Source: Klebsiella pneumoniae (GTDB lineage Bacteria > Desulfobacterota > Binatia > Bin18). Taken from it: a stretch of 43,061 nucleotides of DNA. The stretch lies in assembly GCA_945865755.1 (NCBI GenBank), contig CAMBFS010000008.1, positions 1 to 43,061 of the forward strand, read 5' to 3'. Position 1 is the first letter of the stretch. Every line of letters starts with the position of its first letter. Both the position numbers and the translations under genes were made by a program. This document shows, one piece after another, positions 22,414 through 31,788 of the stretch. The notes beneath the pieces are model-generated. The model had not been told where the DNA came from. It made no database searches and saw only the letters and a program-made list of their open reading frames with translations.

Positions 22414-25242
22414 TTACTTGCTCACAACCTCCACCCGAAAATCCGACATCGTCTCGTGGCGCGTGAACTGCACCCGAAACGAGGCAACCTGGCCTGGGGC
22501 GAGTGGTTGGGGACTTGGCAGGGTCATGCGGCGAGCAACGGTGTCTCCCTGATCACTGATCGCGGAAACCCACGCAATTACGTTGTCCGCGGTCCGCTCT
22601 TCGTCGATATTGCGTATCATCCCGGTGACCGTGACGACCTTCTTATCCTTACTGAGCACGTTATCGAGTTCCACGATTTCCAGGCGCGGCGCCCAGATAC
22701 TCGGACGATCCACTTCATCGGGCCGGACGTGCACGGTCCACTGATGCGTCACGCGCTCTCCGGCCGCCGACAACACCGCGACCTCGACCTCATGGGTCCC
22801 AATGGGCTGGTTCTTGAACTCCAGGAGTTCCTGGCCAGCAACCGGCTTTCCATCAATCTTCCACTCATAGCGCAGCTCCGGCTCCGGCACTCCCGGCACT
22901 TCCACCTCGACCCCAAAATAACGAGACAGATGATCGTACAGCGCGTGACGATTCTCATGCGGGGTGAACATCACCAATTGTGGCGTCGGCGGACGCGCTT
23001 CGACCTGAATGTCCCAGCGCGCGTTGACCTTGCCCCCGCGTGGATCGGTCACTTTCACTTCAATGCGGCGCGCCCCCACACTCTCCGCCGTGAAAGGAAA
23101 CGTCGCATCGCTGGCGACTTTCTTGCCGTTGAGGAGCCATTCGTACAACACTTCCTCGCCATCGGGATCCATCGCCAGGGCGGACAGGGTTAACGTCGCG
23201 CCTTCGACCATTTTCACGGACGTCTCGTCTGGCACCCGTAGCGTGATCTCAGGAGGCGTGTTCTTCGTCGAAGCGGGCGGTGTCGATTCAACTGGAATCG
23301 GAGGGGACGACGGTTCCGTCGGGGCGAGCACGGCAACCTGCCACTCCTTGCTGACCGTTAAACCTCCATCCCCAACGACCGCCCGCACCTGGTGATTCCC
23401 CGTCCCTTGGGCTTTCCACTTGATCGTCGGCGAAGCGGCCCCGCGGTTGCGCGAGATTTTTTTGCCGTCGATCGACCATTCATACACCAGCTTGTCTCCG
23501 TCAGGATCACTGGCGGTAGTCGAGAACGTGAGTGTTGTTCCTTCGGGAGCAACGATGACACTGCTTTCAGGGTCGGCTCGTGTGATCTGTGGTGGAGCAT
23601 TCGCGATGACGGGTGGCTTTTCCGGTTCTGGTAGTTTTGGGGGAGACAGGACCGCGACCTGCCATTCACGACTTGCGGCAAGCCCTTGACTGTCGGTCAC
23701 CACGCCGCGCACGCGGTGACTGCCGGTTCCTTGCGCTTTCCAGTCAAAGGCGGGTTGAGTTCCCACGGATGTACCGTCCAGAGTCCAGGCGTATACGAGT
23801 GGCTCTCCTTCTGGATCGCTCGCTTCAAGTCGAAACATTTGGGTCGCGCCATCAACCAGCTCGACCGCGTCCGTCGCCGGTGTCAGTGAAAGGAGTTGCG
23901 GCGGTTGATTCACAGGCGCGACTGGCGTGACAACTGGGGCTGGTTTGGTAACAGGAGGCGTGACGACTGGAGGCGGATCGGTGGCGGGAGAGAAAAACCC
24001 CGTCCACCAGAGCGCGACCCCTAGAATCCCAATAGTGCCGACCCCAATGAGCGCTGACGGGACACGCGAGGGCGATGGTGCGATAGCAACCTTGACGCGC
24101 GGCGGTAGTGGGGGTGGTCTCGTTTCTTCCCCAATCTCCCAATGGTCCTCGTCAATCTCACTGTTCGTCGGAGGCGGAGGGGCGAGAATCGGAGTCATTG
24201 CCTCTTTGGTACCGACCGATTGCACTGGGGCCGGAGTCATCGCCTCTTTGGTACCTCCCGATCGTGCCTGGGGTTGGGGTATGGCGGCTAACCGTTGGTT
24301 CCGCTCTTCTTTCAAGCGGAGCAAACGGTTTTCTATATCCTCAATCTCGGTTGAGCCCGATGGCGGACTGGCATACTCCAGTCCTGGTAACGAGAGTTGC
24401 TTGAGGGTTCCGGCCTCCAATGCCGCGCGACATTGTTCGAGATCGTGGAGCAGTTGCTCGGCGGTTTGGTAGCGTCGTTCACGTGATTTCGCTATCGCCT
24501 TGGTCACCACCGCGGTAAACACGGGTGGCGTGTCTGGCGAGAAGTCCGCGATGTTTTCCTGTGGCTCAAACAACACCCTGCCGACAATCCTCGCCTCGTC
24601 GAGCCCAGCGAAGAACTGTTTCCCCGTATACGCCTCATACATCACCATACCCGAGGCATAGATGTCGGCGGCACCATCAACCGGATCGTGGCGCATTTGT
24701 TCCGGGGCACAGTATTTCATGGTTCCCATGATCGCCCCGGTTCTGGTCGCATCACTCTGGCCGATTTCCTTGGCGATGCCAAAATCCATCACCACCACGC
24801 GCCCAGACGGCTCCTCAATCATGATATTGGCGGGTTTCACATCGCGGTGAATGACCGACGGCACTTGGGTATGCGCGTAGGCGAGGGCGTTCACCACTGG
24901 GATAGCTATCCGCAACACTTCGGCGAGCGGCAGCGCGCCCTGGTCTCGAAGGTGCTGACGGAGGGTTTTCCCGTGAATGAACTCCATCACGAAGTAGTGG
25001 AAGTTTCGGGCGTCATCACGGTCGATATCATGAACCTGAACGATGTTCGGATGCTTCAGCCGTGCCATCAGGCGCGCTTCACGATAGAAGCGCGCCCGCA
25101 TTTCATCATGATCGGTCAGTTCATTGGGCAGGACCTTGAGCGCGAACGTGGTGTCGAGGATGAGATGGCGCACCTTATACACCGTGCCCATGCCTCCTTG
25201 CCCGACCTTCTCGGTCACCACATATTTTCGGGAAATTTCCAT
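22414..25242 (-). CDS. receptor-type Ser/Thr protein kinase with PKD/Ig-like ectodomain
   Basis: About 942 residues from ATG 25242 (the frame stays open to a TTG at 25317). The Hanks kinase domain spans residues 7-270: GQGGMG loop 14-19, Lys36, HRDVKPAN (132-139), DFG (153-155), APE and DIYASG. A Pro-rich linker holds a short duplicated TKEAMTP segment, then one TM helix (about 395-417). Outside are four Ig/PKD-like repeats of about 85-100 residues, each with SDPDGD.LVYEWSIDG-like and WQVAVL ends, then a C-terminal domain (VTGMIRNIDEER) resembling FxLYD/DUF3426. It probably phosphorylates cytosolic targets in response to an extracytoplasmic signal. No phosphatase gene is nearby. Confidence 0.9.
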   Translation of the reverse strand: MEISRKYVVTEKVGQGGMGTVYKVRHLILDTTFALKVLPNELTDHDEMRARFYREARLMARLKHPNIVQVHDIDRDDARNFHYFVMEFIHGKTLRQHLRDQGALPLAEVLRIAIPVVNALAYAHTQVPSVIHRDVKPANIMIEEPSGRVVVMDFGIAKEIGQSDATRTGAIMGTMKYCAPEQMRHDPVDGAADIYASGMVMYEAYTGKQFFAGLDEARIVGRVLFEPQENIADFSPDTPPVFTAVVTKAIAKSRERRYQTAEQLLHDLEQCRAALEAGTLKQLSLPGLEYASPPSGSTEIEDIENRLLRLKEERNQRLAAIPQPQARSGGTKEAMTPAPVQSVGTKEAMTPILAPPPPTNSEIDEDHWEIGEETRPPPLPPRVKVAIAPSPSRVPSALIGVGTIGILGVALWWTGFFSPATDPPPVVTPPVTKPAPVVTPVAPVNQPPQLLSLTPATDAVELVDGATQMFRLEASDPEGEPLVYAWTLDGTSVGTQPAFDWKAQGTGSHRVRGVVTDSQGLAASREWQVAVLSPPKLPEPEKPPVIANAPPQITRADPESSVIVAPEGTTLTFSTTASDPDGDKLVYEWSIDGKKISRNRGAASPTIKWKAQGTGNHQVRAVVGDGGLTVSKEWQVAVLAPTEPSSPPIPVESTPPASTKNTPPEITLRVPDETSVKMVEGATLTLSALAMDPDGEEVLYEWLLNGKKVASDATFPFTAESVGARRIEVKVTDPRGGKVNARWDIQVEARPPTPQLVMFTPHENRHALYDHLSRYFGVEVEVPGVPEPELRYEWKIDGKPVAGQELLEFKNQPIGTHEVEVAVLSAAGERVTHQWTVHVRPDEVDRPSIWAPRLEIVELDNVLSKDKKVVTVTGMIRNIDEERTADNVIAWVSAISDQGDTVARRMTLPSPQPLAPGQVASFRVQFTRHETMSDFRVEVVSK

Positions 25243-25368
25243 CCGTGTCGGACTCCGTTCAAGCAACGCTTCCGCTTGTGCATGTTCCGTGCAAGCTGCC
25301 TCTTGCACAATACTCAATTCTTGCGCGCGGACACAACTGAAGAGTTGTCCGTGCTCAGCTTTCCGGAG

Positions 25369-26811
25369 TCAACGAGCCATTCGTTTCTGAGTAGCCTTTT
25401 CCCTCTTCCCTCGCAGCAACGATAACCCAACCGCGACCACACACACCGCCGCCGCCACTAGAAACACCTCCTGAAACGCGGGCATGAAACTCTGAGGATC
25501 GTCAACGGTCGGAAGTTGTAATCGTGTCGCGTGGACAACGCGACGGCTGCTGAACAGCATGCTCGCGCTGGTGACTCCTACAACAACACCGAGCGTGCGC
25601 ATCATTTGACTCATGCCACCCGCGACGCCTTGTTGCTCCCGTGGAATGGCTCCCATGATGAAACTCATGTTCGGAGTCTGAAACATCCCCAGCCCAAGAC
25701 CGACACAACCCAAGGCGATGATCACTGCGAGTGCACTGGACTCGGTACCCAACTGACTGATACCCCACAACCCCACTGCTTCGAGCCCTAGCCCCACACT
25801 GCTCAGCGCGCCCGTGCCAAGACGATCCGCGAGCTTGCCCGCCAGTGGTGCCGCGAGCGCGGTTGTCAGTGGCGTCGCGGTCAGCAGCAGCCCACCAGTC
25901 GTTGCTGGGTATCCCAGCGCATTGACGATGTAATAGGGCACCAACAGCCAGATCGCGAACATGGCGCAGTTGGCGAGCACGTTGAGCGTATTGGCGATGA
26001 CAAAAGCGGGATGCCGAAACAGGCTGAGATCCACCACCGGAGCAGCGACCCGTCGCTCAATCATCAGAAACGTGCCGAAACACACACTTGCTCCGCCCAC
26101 GAGCATAAGGACCAACGGCGAAGTCCACCCCAGGTCACGTCCGCGACTGAACGCGAGCAAGAAGCCTGCGACACTCGCCGCGAGCGTGAGCGCGCCGGCA
26201 AGATCGAAAGGGTGCCGCTCGTGTTGTTCCGCGTGGGCCAGTGGTCGGCTGATGGCCAGCACCATGAGCACCAACGCCAGTGGAATACGGAACAGATACA
26301 CCGCGCGCCAGCCGAACAGATCGACCAGAAGTCCGCCGAGGAGTGGCCCCAAGGCGAACCCAATCGCCGCGCTCATCTGAAAGAGTCCCAACGCGCGGCC
26401 CCGCTGCTCGGCTGGCGCGGTCAATGTGACCAGGGCTGGGGCTGAGGCAAAGAGGAGCGCAATCGCGAGGCCTTGTAAGACACGCGCGGCGAGAAACCAG
26501 GAAAACGTCGGTGCGAGACCACAGCAGAGAAAGGCGACAGCGCTGCCCGCGAGTCCCCAACTCAACAAGCGACTATGGCCCCAGAGGTCGGCGAGGCGGC
26601 CACAGCCCAGCAGCAAACTGGCATACGTGAGCACGTAACTGACGACGATCCACTGCATGTGGGAGACCTCGAGACCAAAGGCGGTGGAGAGCGCGGGGAA
26701 GGCGATATTCACGGACGAGTCGAGCGAACCCAGCAGTGCGCTTAGACTGGCCACGACGAGCGCCAACTGGGGAGACAACGAGTGAGGGGGCGTTGTGTGT
26801 TCCTGTTCCAC
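25369..26811 (-). CDS. MFS transporter, DHA2 (EmrB/QacA-like) family
   Basis: A 480-residue permease with about 14 hydrophobic helices. The first helix has the family ALLGSLDSSVNIAFPAL with the membrane Asp. Motif A appears as GRLADLWGHSRLL after TM2, and motif C as GFALGPLLGG in TM5. DHA2 members export drugs or other amphipathic compounds with proton uptake. The gene is divergent from the PEP-mutase-like gene, sharing a 110-bp promoter region. No adjacent TetR/MarR regulator or membrane-fusion partner is seen, so the substrate stays open. Confidence 0.9.
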   Translation of the reverse strand: MEQEHTTPPHSLSPQLALVVASLSALLGSLDSSVNIAFPALSTAFGLEVSHMQWIVVSYVLTYASLLLGCGRLADLWGHSRLLSWGLAGSAVAFLCCGLAPTFSWFLAARVLQGLAIALLFASAPALVTLTAPAEQRGRALGLFQMSAAIGFALGPLLGGLLVDLFGWRAVYLFRIPLALVLMVLAISRPLAHAEQHERHPFDLAGALTLAASVAGFLLAFSRGRDLGWTSPLVLMLVGGASVCFGTFLMIERRVAAPVVDLSLFRHPAFVIANTLNVLANCAMFAIWLLVPYYIVNALGYPATTGGLLLTATPLTTALAAPLAGKLADRLGTGALSSVGLGLEAVGLWGISQLGTESSALAVIIALGCVGLGLGMFQTPNMSFIMGAIPREQQGVAGGMSQMMRTLGVVVGVTSASMLFSSRRVVHATRLQLPTVDDPQSFMPAFQEVFLVAAAVCVVAVGLSLLRGKREKATQKRMAR

Positions 26812-26920
26812 CTTGCTAAGCTGCGCGCCATGGCTGGTGATGGCGTATTGCTTTAGGAACTTGCCAGGAACTTGGGTCGGCTGTCAACGGCTTTTTACTC
26901 TGAAGGAGCATTCTTTATCT

Positions 26921-27793
26921 ATGAGCCAGGCTCAATCATTGCGCTCTCTGTTAGCGCAAGACCGTTTATTGATGGCAGCAGGCGCGTATGACGTCATCTC
27001 CGCCCGTTTGATCGAGGAAGCCGGATTTCCCCTGGTCTATTATTCCGGAGGGGCCTCCGCTGGAGCGCTCGGATACCCCGATTTTGGTCTGCGCACGCTG
27101 ACGGAAATGGTCATGCAACTGGAAGGCGTGTGCCGCGCCGTCAGCGTGCCGGTGATCGCGGACGCGGAAGCTGGGTTCGGTTCGGTGCTCAATGTGGTGC
27201 GGATGGTCCAGGAATATGAGCGCATTGGCGTCGCTGGTCTGCATATCGAGGATCAAGACCTGTCGCGCCGCAACGGACCTAGTGGTGAGAAAGTGCTGGT
27301 GTCCGCGCCCGAGCACGCCGCCAAGATTCGCGCGGCGGTCGAAACCCGTCGCCACGCCGAGACGGTGGTGATCGCGCGCATTGACGCCATCGCGGTGAAT
27401 GGCGTGGATGACGCCATTACGCGGGCCGAAGCCTACGCGGAGGCGGGCGCGGACATGCTGTTCTTCGAGGCGTTCGAGTCGATCAAGCAAATGGAGAAAG
27501 TCTGTCGCCGGTTTTCGCACGTGCCGCTGATGGTCAACATGGTCGAAGGGGGAAAGACGCCGTACCTGCCCGCGCAAGACCTGCTGGACCTCGGCTTTCG
27601 TGTCGTCATTTATCCCGCGACCGCTATTCTCGCTGGGGCGTTTCAGATGAAGAAAGTGCTGAAAGCCCTCCGTGAAACCGGTACGACCCAAGGCACGTGG
27701 CATGAAATGTTGCCGTATAGCGAAGTGTTTAACGATCTCCTCGGCGGGGACCAGGCGCTGGCGTTTATCGAGCAGTACAGTGAGAAGAAGTAG
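26921..27793 (+). CDS. isocitrate lyase/PEP mutase family protein
   Basis: A 290-residue TIM-barrel lyase (ICL/PEPM superfamily). Marks are LLMAAGAYDVISARLIEEAGF, YYSGGASAGALGYPD, VIADAEAGFG with the Mg-binding Asp, GLHIEDQ, VVIARIDAIAV and YAEAGADMLFFEA. The isocitrate-lyase catalytic Cys motif (KKCGH-like) is absent; the equivalent loop reads DLSRRNGPSGEKV, so it is not an isocitrate lyase and fits oxaloacetate decarboxylase or carboxyphosphonoenolpyruvate mutase-like enzymes better. The ATG at 26921 follows AAGGAG at 12 nt, long but the best candidate; an upstream start would add a non-family leader. Confidence 0.85.
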   Translation: MSQAQSLRSLLAQDRLLMAAGAYDVISARLIEEAGFPLVYYSGGASAGALGYPDFGLRTLTEMVMQLEGVCRAVSVPVIADAEAGFGSVLNVVRMVQEYERIGVAGLHIEDQDLSRRNGPSGEKVLVSAPEHAAKIRAAVETRRHAETVVIARIDAIAVNGVDDAITRAEAYAEAGADMLFFEAFESIKQMEKVCRRFSHVPLMVNMVEGGKTPYLPAQDLLDLGFRVVIYPATAILAGAFQMKKVLKALRETGTTQGTWHEMLPYSEVFNDLLGGDQALAFIEQYSEKK

Positions 27794-27815
27794 CCGGTAG
27801 TCAGTAGTCAGCATG
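27793..27815. repeat. TAGTCAG heptamer tract
   Basis: Two TAGTCAG units followed by a decayed CATGACG unit directly after the stop of the PEP-mutase-like gene. It has the same 7-bp design as the other intergenic tracts in this window. Confidence 0.55.
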
Positions 27816-27901
27816 ACGGAAGGGGATTCTGTTTTGACTCCGAATTCCGAACTGAAAGACGGCGAGACTTTCCTTAAGTTTTCTGTACGCTTGAATAGTC
27901 T

Positions 27902-29560
27902 ATGACCACTCTCTCCACGGAGCAATTCTCCTCACTCCCAGTACCGCAACAAATCGCCCAGCTTGCGCGGGTCGATGCCAAGACTCGGCAGGAACTCCTG
28001 CTCTCGGCGCGTGGGAGTCTGGACCTGGTGCGGTCTCTCTCGCCGGAGATGCTCTTTTATACACTCAAGGAAATCGGCATGACCGATGCCGTCGGATTGT
28101 TGGGCCTTGCTTCTCCTGAGCAAGTGCGCGACATGATGGACCTCGACTGTTGGCAGAAAGATCAGCTCAACAATCAGCGCATTATCTCCTGGCTCATGCT
28201 GCTTGATGAAGCGGGCAGCGGCAAACTCGCCGAATGGGTGCTGCATGCCGATATCGAGTTGCTCGTGCTCCTCGTCAAACGCCACTTCGAGGTGGTCCGG
28301 CAAGCGGATGTCGAGGAAGACCCGGATTTTGATCGGTCGCCCTACTTCACCTTTGATGACCAATACCTTCTGCGCTTTCTTGGGGAAGAAGAGCCGATTC
28401 TCCCGCTGCTCTTGGAACGGCTCCGCGTGCTGGATTATGGCCAATACACCTATGTGCTCGAAAACAGCATACTTGAGCTCGATAGCGGCCTTGAAGAGGC
28501 GGAACTCCGCTGGCGCAACGCCCGCCTGGCGGATCGCGCCTATCCCGAATACGAAGAGGCGCGTGAACTGTTCGTGCCCGTGCGGCCGGAGTCGATTCCT
28601 CTTGACCGCTACCAGCGGGCTGTGCGCCCTCTCCGTTTCGCCAGTGGAGAAGAACTCATTCCGTCGGACCACGCGTTGATGCTGCTCGAACCGCAGAACT
28701 CATTTTTGCTGCGGGCCCTGGCGGCGGTGCCCGCGGAAGACTTGGAAGCCATCAGTCAAGAACTGGCGGCGCTGACCAATCAAGTGGTGATCGCTGACGG
28801 ATGTGATCCTGGCGAACTCGCCGAAGTGCGCCGCTCGGTCGCGCTGACACACGATACCCTGAATATCGGACTTGCGTTTTTTGCTGAAGGCGATGAGACG
28901 CGAGCCGCGCACCGGCTGCGGGAAACGGTGCTCCGCCCCATTTTTCAGGCAGGCTTCGGACTCACGAGTCGCGTGTCACAACAAGCCCGCGCGCTCGACG
29001 CGGATTTGCTCAAGAGCGGTCTGGTGGCATGGGAGACCTATCTCGATACGCCATTCCGTGAAGGCGTGGCCGGCGCGAAACGCCGACCGCCACTGTTCTT
29101 TCGTGGCTTGGAAACCACCGGGGAAATTCTCTATCGCCCGTTCCAGGAACTCGCTGATATTCACACCGTGGAGAGGATGCTCGCCCAGCTCCCGATCTGG
29201 TTTGGGGTGGTGCACCAGCTCGCGGCGTGGACACCGGGACCCGCACTGGAAGGGGTGACTTTGTCCGTCTTGTGGAACACGGCGTTTGTGCATTGGGTGG
29301 TGGACAAGACCAGCACCTGTCAGCCGGTGCACCGGAAAGATATCGCGGTCTGGCAACGTCACGTCAAAGGCAAGAAACTGGAGCCAGCGCTCGCGGCATT
29401 CATAGCGACCGTGGCGGCGCGGTGTCAGCTCACCGAGGATGATACGGAAACGCTGCGCCCATTGGCCGCCTTCGCGCAAGAACGGCTTGATGACGTGATG
29501 GCCGTTGATGCCACGACTATTGACCTGAATTACATTGAAGGGCTGTTGGTGACGGAGTAA
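27902..29560 (+). CDS. DUF6178 family protein
   Basis: A 552-residue soluble, largely helical protein. The N-terminal part (RVDAKTRQELLLSARGSLDL, LSPEMLFYTLKEIGMTDAVG, LASPEQVRDMMDLDCW) and DQYLLRFLGEEEPILPLLLE match my memory of the DUF6178 proteins found mainly in deltaproteobacteria and related phyla. Several acidic repeats resemble helical scaffold arrays. No catalytic motif and no signal peptide are visible; the function is unknown. It precedes xdhC by about 50 nt on the same strand, so the two may share a transcript. Confidence 0.7.
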   Translation: MTTLSTEQFSSLPVPQQIAQLARVDAKTRQELLLSARGSLDLVRSLSPEMLFYTLKEIGMTDAVGLLGLASPEQVRDMMDLDCWQKDQLNNQRIISWLMLLDEAGSGKLAEWVLHADIELLVLLVKRHFEVVRQADVEEDPDFDRSPYFTFDDQYLLRFLGEEEPILPLLLERLRVLDYGQYTYVLENSILELDSGLEEAELRWRNARLADRAYPEYEEARELFVPVRPESIPLDRYQRAVRPLRFASGEELIPSDHALMLLEPQNSFLLRALAAVPAEDLEAISQELAALTNQVVIADGCDPGELAEVRRSVALTHDTLNIGLAFFAEGDETRAAHRLRETVLRPIFQAGFGLTSRVSQQARALDADLLKSGLVAWETYLDTPFREGVAGAKRRPPLFFRGLETTGEILYRPFQELADIHTVERMLAQLPIWFGVVHQLAAWTPGPALEGVTLSVLWNTAFVHWVVDKTSTCQPVHRKDIAVWQRHVKGKKLEPALAAFIATVAARCQLTEDDTETLRPLAAFAQERLDDVMAVDATTIDLNYIEGLLVTE

Positions 29561-29612
29561 CGACCACGTTGCGTTGATTTCACCACCACCGTTGAGTGAG
29601 GATCGTGCCACT

Positions 29613-30767
29613 ATGGACAATCTTTGGGATCGTGCGGAATCATTGCTCGCTGAAGGAAAGCCGTTTGTGTTAGCCACCATTATCCGCACGCGCGGGTCGG
29701 TGCCCCGCGAAGTGGGCGCGAAGATGGTGGTCCCGCGTGAGGGGCAGCCGTTTGGGACGATTGGTGGTGGGTGTGGGGAAGGAGAAGTGCTCCGTCGCGC
29801 CTATCCGCTGTTTGATGAAAATGTCCCACCGCGGATCGTGCAAGTCGACCTCACCGGAGAATTTGACCAAGACGTGATCCAGGTCTGCGGTGGGTTGATG
29901 GATGTCGCGCTTGATCTGTGGAAACCGGAAGAGCACCGCGAGTTAGTGCATGCGCTGGCGGAAGCCACCCGTGCACGACGACCCACGGCATTGGTCACCG
30001 CGCTCAACCCAGTTGAGTCCTTACCCGCCGGAGCAAAGAGCTGTCTCTCCCTTGAGCAGACCGGGACCGTGTTTACTCCAACTTTATCCCTTGATCCCGC
30101 TACGGTTCGCACCTTCGCCACGTCGGTTTCCGCCGGGACGCCGCAACTCTTTGCGATCTCGCCTCAAGGGGACATTGTCGAAGACTCCGTGGCCCGCGGG
30201 CAGGACTGGCCGCGCGTCTTCGTTGATGTGCAACCCGGATTGCAGACGCTGATTATTGTTGGTGCTGGGCACATCGCGCAACCACTGTGTGAAATTGGCC
30301 ACCTGCTCGGCTTTCGTACCGTGGTGATCGACGACCGCTGGGCGTTCGCGAATCGTGAGCGGTTTCCCCATGCCACGGACATTCGCGTCGGCGGGTTCGA
30401 GGACACGCTGAACAGTCTGGACATTAACGAGCACTCGTATGTGGTGGTGGTGACGCGCGGGCATGTGTGGGACGAGGCCTCGGTGAAAGCGGTGCTCAGA
30501 CGCAATCCCGCGTATGTGGGGATGATAGGCAGCAAGCGCCGCGCGAAAACCACGCTGGAGCGGTTACAAGAGCAAGGGTATCGGCCCGAAGAGCTGAGCC
30601 GCATTCACACCCCGCTCGGCTTAGACATCGCCGCGGAAACGCCAGCGGAAATCGCGGTTGCGATCTCGGCGGAACTCATTCGCGTACGCCGAGGAGGCCC
30701 ACTAGAAACCCTCTCCCTATCGGCAAAAGCCCGCCCCGCCGGCCCATTCAAGTTCACCGGAAATTAA
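29613..30767 (+). CDS. xdhC: XdhC family molybdenum-hydroxylase maturation protein
   Basis: A 384-residue accessory protein. The N-terminal CoxI/XdhC domain has TRGSVPREVGAKMVV, IGGGCGEGEVLRRA and DLTGEFDQD. The C-terminal Rossmann domain has LIIVGAGHIAQPLCEIGHLLG, VVIDDRWAFANRERFP and VGMIGSKRRAKTTLERL. XdhC binds the molybdenum cofactor, helps its sulfuration and inserts it into xanthine dehydrogenase-family enzymes. The ATG at 29613 is preferred (GAGTGAGGA upstream). Directly followed by the mocA-like gene, with which it works in known systems; the cox-type target enzyme starts 10 kb downstream. Confidence 0.9.
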   Translation: MDNLWDRAESLLAEGKPFVLATIIRTRGSVPREVGAKMVVPREGQPFGTIGGGCGEGEVLRRAYPLFDENVPPRIVQVDLTGEFDQDVIQVCGGLMDVALDLWKPEEHRELVHALAEATRARRPTALVTALNPVESLPAGAKSCLSLEQTGTVFTPTLSLDPATVRTFATSVSAGTPQLFAISPQGDIVEDSVARGQDWPRVFVDVQPGLQTLIIVGAGHIAQPLCEIGHLLGFRTVVIDDRWAFANRERFPHATDIRVGGFEDTLNSLDINEHSYVVVVTRGHVWDEASVKAVLRRNPAYVGMIGSKRRAKTTLERLQEQGYRPEELSRIHTPLGLDIAAETPAEIAVAISAELIRVRRGGPLETLSLSAKARPAGPFKFTGN

Positions 30768-30770
30768 CTC

Positions 30771-30820
30771 CGAATTCTCAACTCATAACTCTCAACTCAT
30801 AACTCATAACTCATAACTCT
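30771..30820. repeat. AACTCAT/AACTCTC heptamer tract
   Basis: Six to seven tandem 7-bp units (AACTCAT, AACTCTC, AACTCAT three times, AACTCTC) fill the whole spacer between xdhC and the mocA-like gene. No usual ribosome site is left before the mocA start. Confidence 0.8.
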
Positions 30821-30826
30821 CTCCCC

Positions 30827-31429
30827 ATGCTTTCCGCCATTCTCCTCGCCGCCGGTGAATCCCGTCGCATGGGTTCACCCAAGGCGCTGCTGCACTACCA
30901 AGGCCAGACGTTCATTGAGCGTATTTGCCTGGCCTTTCTGACTGCCGGTGTGGATGAATTAATCGTAGTGCTGGGCGCGCGAGCGGAAGAGATCGCACGC
31001 GCCCTGCCGGTGCATCCTGCCCTGCGCACCGTGGTGAACTCGCGATATGCCCAAGGCCAGCTCTCCTCATTGATGGTCGGCATCGGGGCCTTGTCGCCGG
31101 AGAGCGAAGCCGTGGTGGTGAATCTGGTCGATCATCCAATGGTGTCACGCGAAACGATCAAAGCCGTCCTTGACTCATTTCGCGCGGCCCCGCTCCCCAT
31201 CGTGATTGCTTCCTACCAAGGGAAGCGTGGGCACCCGGTGCTATTCGCCAGCCACGTCTATGGAGAGATCCTCGCCGCGCCCCTCGCTCAAGGCGCGAAA
31301 GTCGTCGTGCGCAAGGACCCCGCCCGAGTGCGCGAGATTGCGCTTGATGACCCCGGCATTCTCGCGGACATCGATACGCCGGAAGATTACGCCCGTTTTG
31401 TGGGGGAACAATTAGTTCGGCAGGGATAG
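30827..31429 (+). CDS. mocA: MocA-like molybdenum cofactor cytidylyl/nucleotidyltransferase
   Basis: A 200-residue NTP transferase. The signature LLAAGESRRMGSPKALL (residues 6-22) binds the nucleotide and pyrophosphate, NLVDHPMVS holds the metal-binding Asp, GKRGHPVLF follows, and the end is GILADIDTPEDYARF, typical of MocA/NTP_transf_3. It probably makes the cytidine dinucleotide form of the molybdenum cofactor for the cox-type hydroxylase. It overlaps the convergent orfA by 18 nt. Parts of its 3' end are repeated at 32304-32510 and 35911-35950. Confidence 0.85.
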   Translation: MLSAILLAAGESRRMGSPKALLHYQGQTFIERICLAFLTAGVDELIVVLGARAEEIARALPVHPALRTVVNSRYAQGQLSSLMVGIGALSPESEAVVVNLVDHPMVSRETIKAVLDSFRAAPLPIVIASYQGKRGHPVLFASHVYGEILAAPLAQGAKVVVRKDPARVREIALDDPGILADIDTPEDYARFVGEQLVRQG

Positions 31430-31786
31430 TGCTGACGGAGTTGTGGTCACTGTTGTCGATTCCGTAGTGCTCTCTACTCGGCACGAGATGCTCCCGTCAC
31501 GCCAAATCTGGACATCATGCGCTTCCAGGCACTGTGAATCTCCGGGCATGTTCAGGTGTAGGCCCAATGTCGCAATGGCAGTATCTAATTCATCGACGAC
31601 ACTCAGGGCCTGGGCGTCCACGGCTTCTTCAAATTCTTGAAAAAGGTGCTGCATGGTGGAAAAGGCGGAGTCAGGAACGAATCGACCAAAGATGAGATTC
31701 TCTTCTCTCCGTTCGATTTCAATCTGCCCAATCTGATGTCCTTGCCGATCGATCAACTGTATGACCTGCTCACTTTGTAGTTGCAT
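31412..31786 (-). CDS. hypothetical protein orfA of the duplicated pair
   Basis: A 124-residue soluble protein (ATG 31786, 2 nt after the orfB stop; a GTG at 31795 is an alternative). It begins MQLQSEQVIQLIDRQGHQIG, continues IEIERREENLIFGRFVPDSA, LFQEFEEAVDAQALSVVDEL, and ends with a Ser/Thr-rich tail. The fold is probably a small alpha/beta protein; no family with a known function is recognised. A broken copy lies at about 35955-36058. Confidence 0.65.
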   Translation of the reverse strand: MQLQSEQVIQLIDRQGHQIGQIEIERREENLIFGRFVPDSAFSTMQHLFQEFEEAVDAQALSVVDELDTAIATLGLHLNMPGDSQCLEAHDVQIWRDGSISCRVESTTESTTVTTTPSALSLPN

Positions 31787-31788
31787 AC

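Noticed and set aside
26921-27793. Isocitrate lyase of the glyoxylate shunt
   Set aside because: The catalytic Cys motif is missing and the length is that of PEP-mutase-like enzymes.
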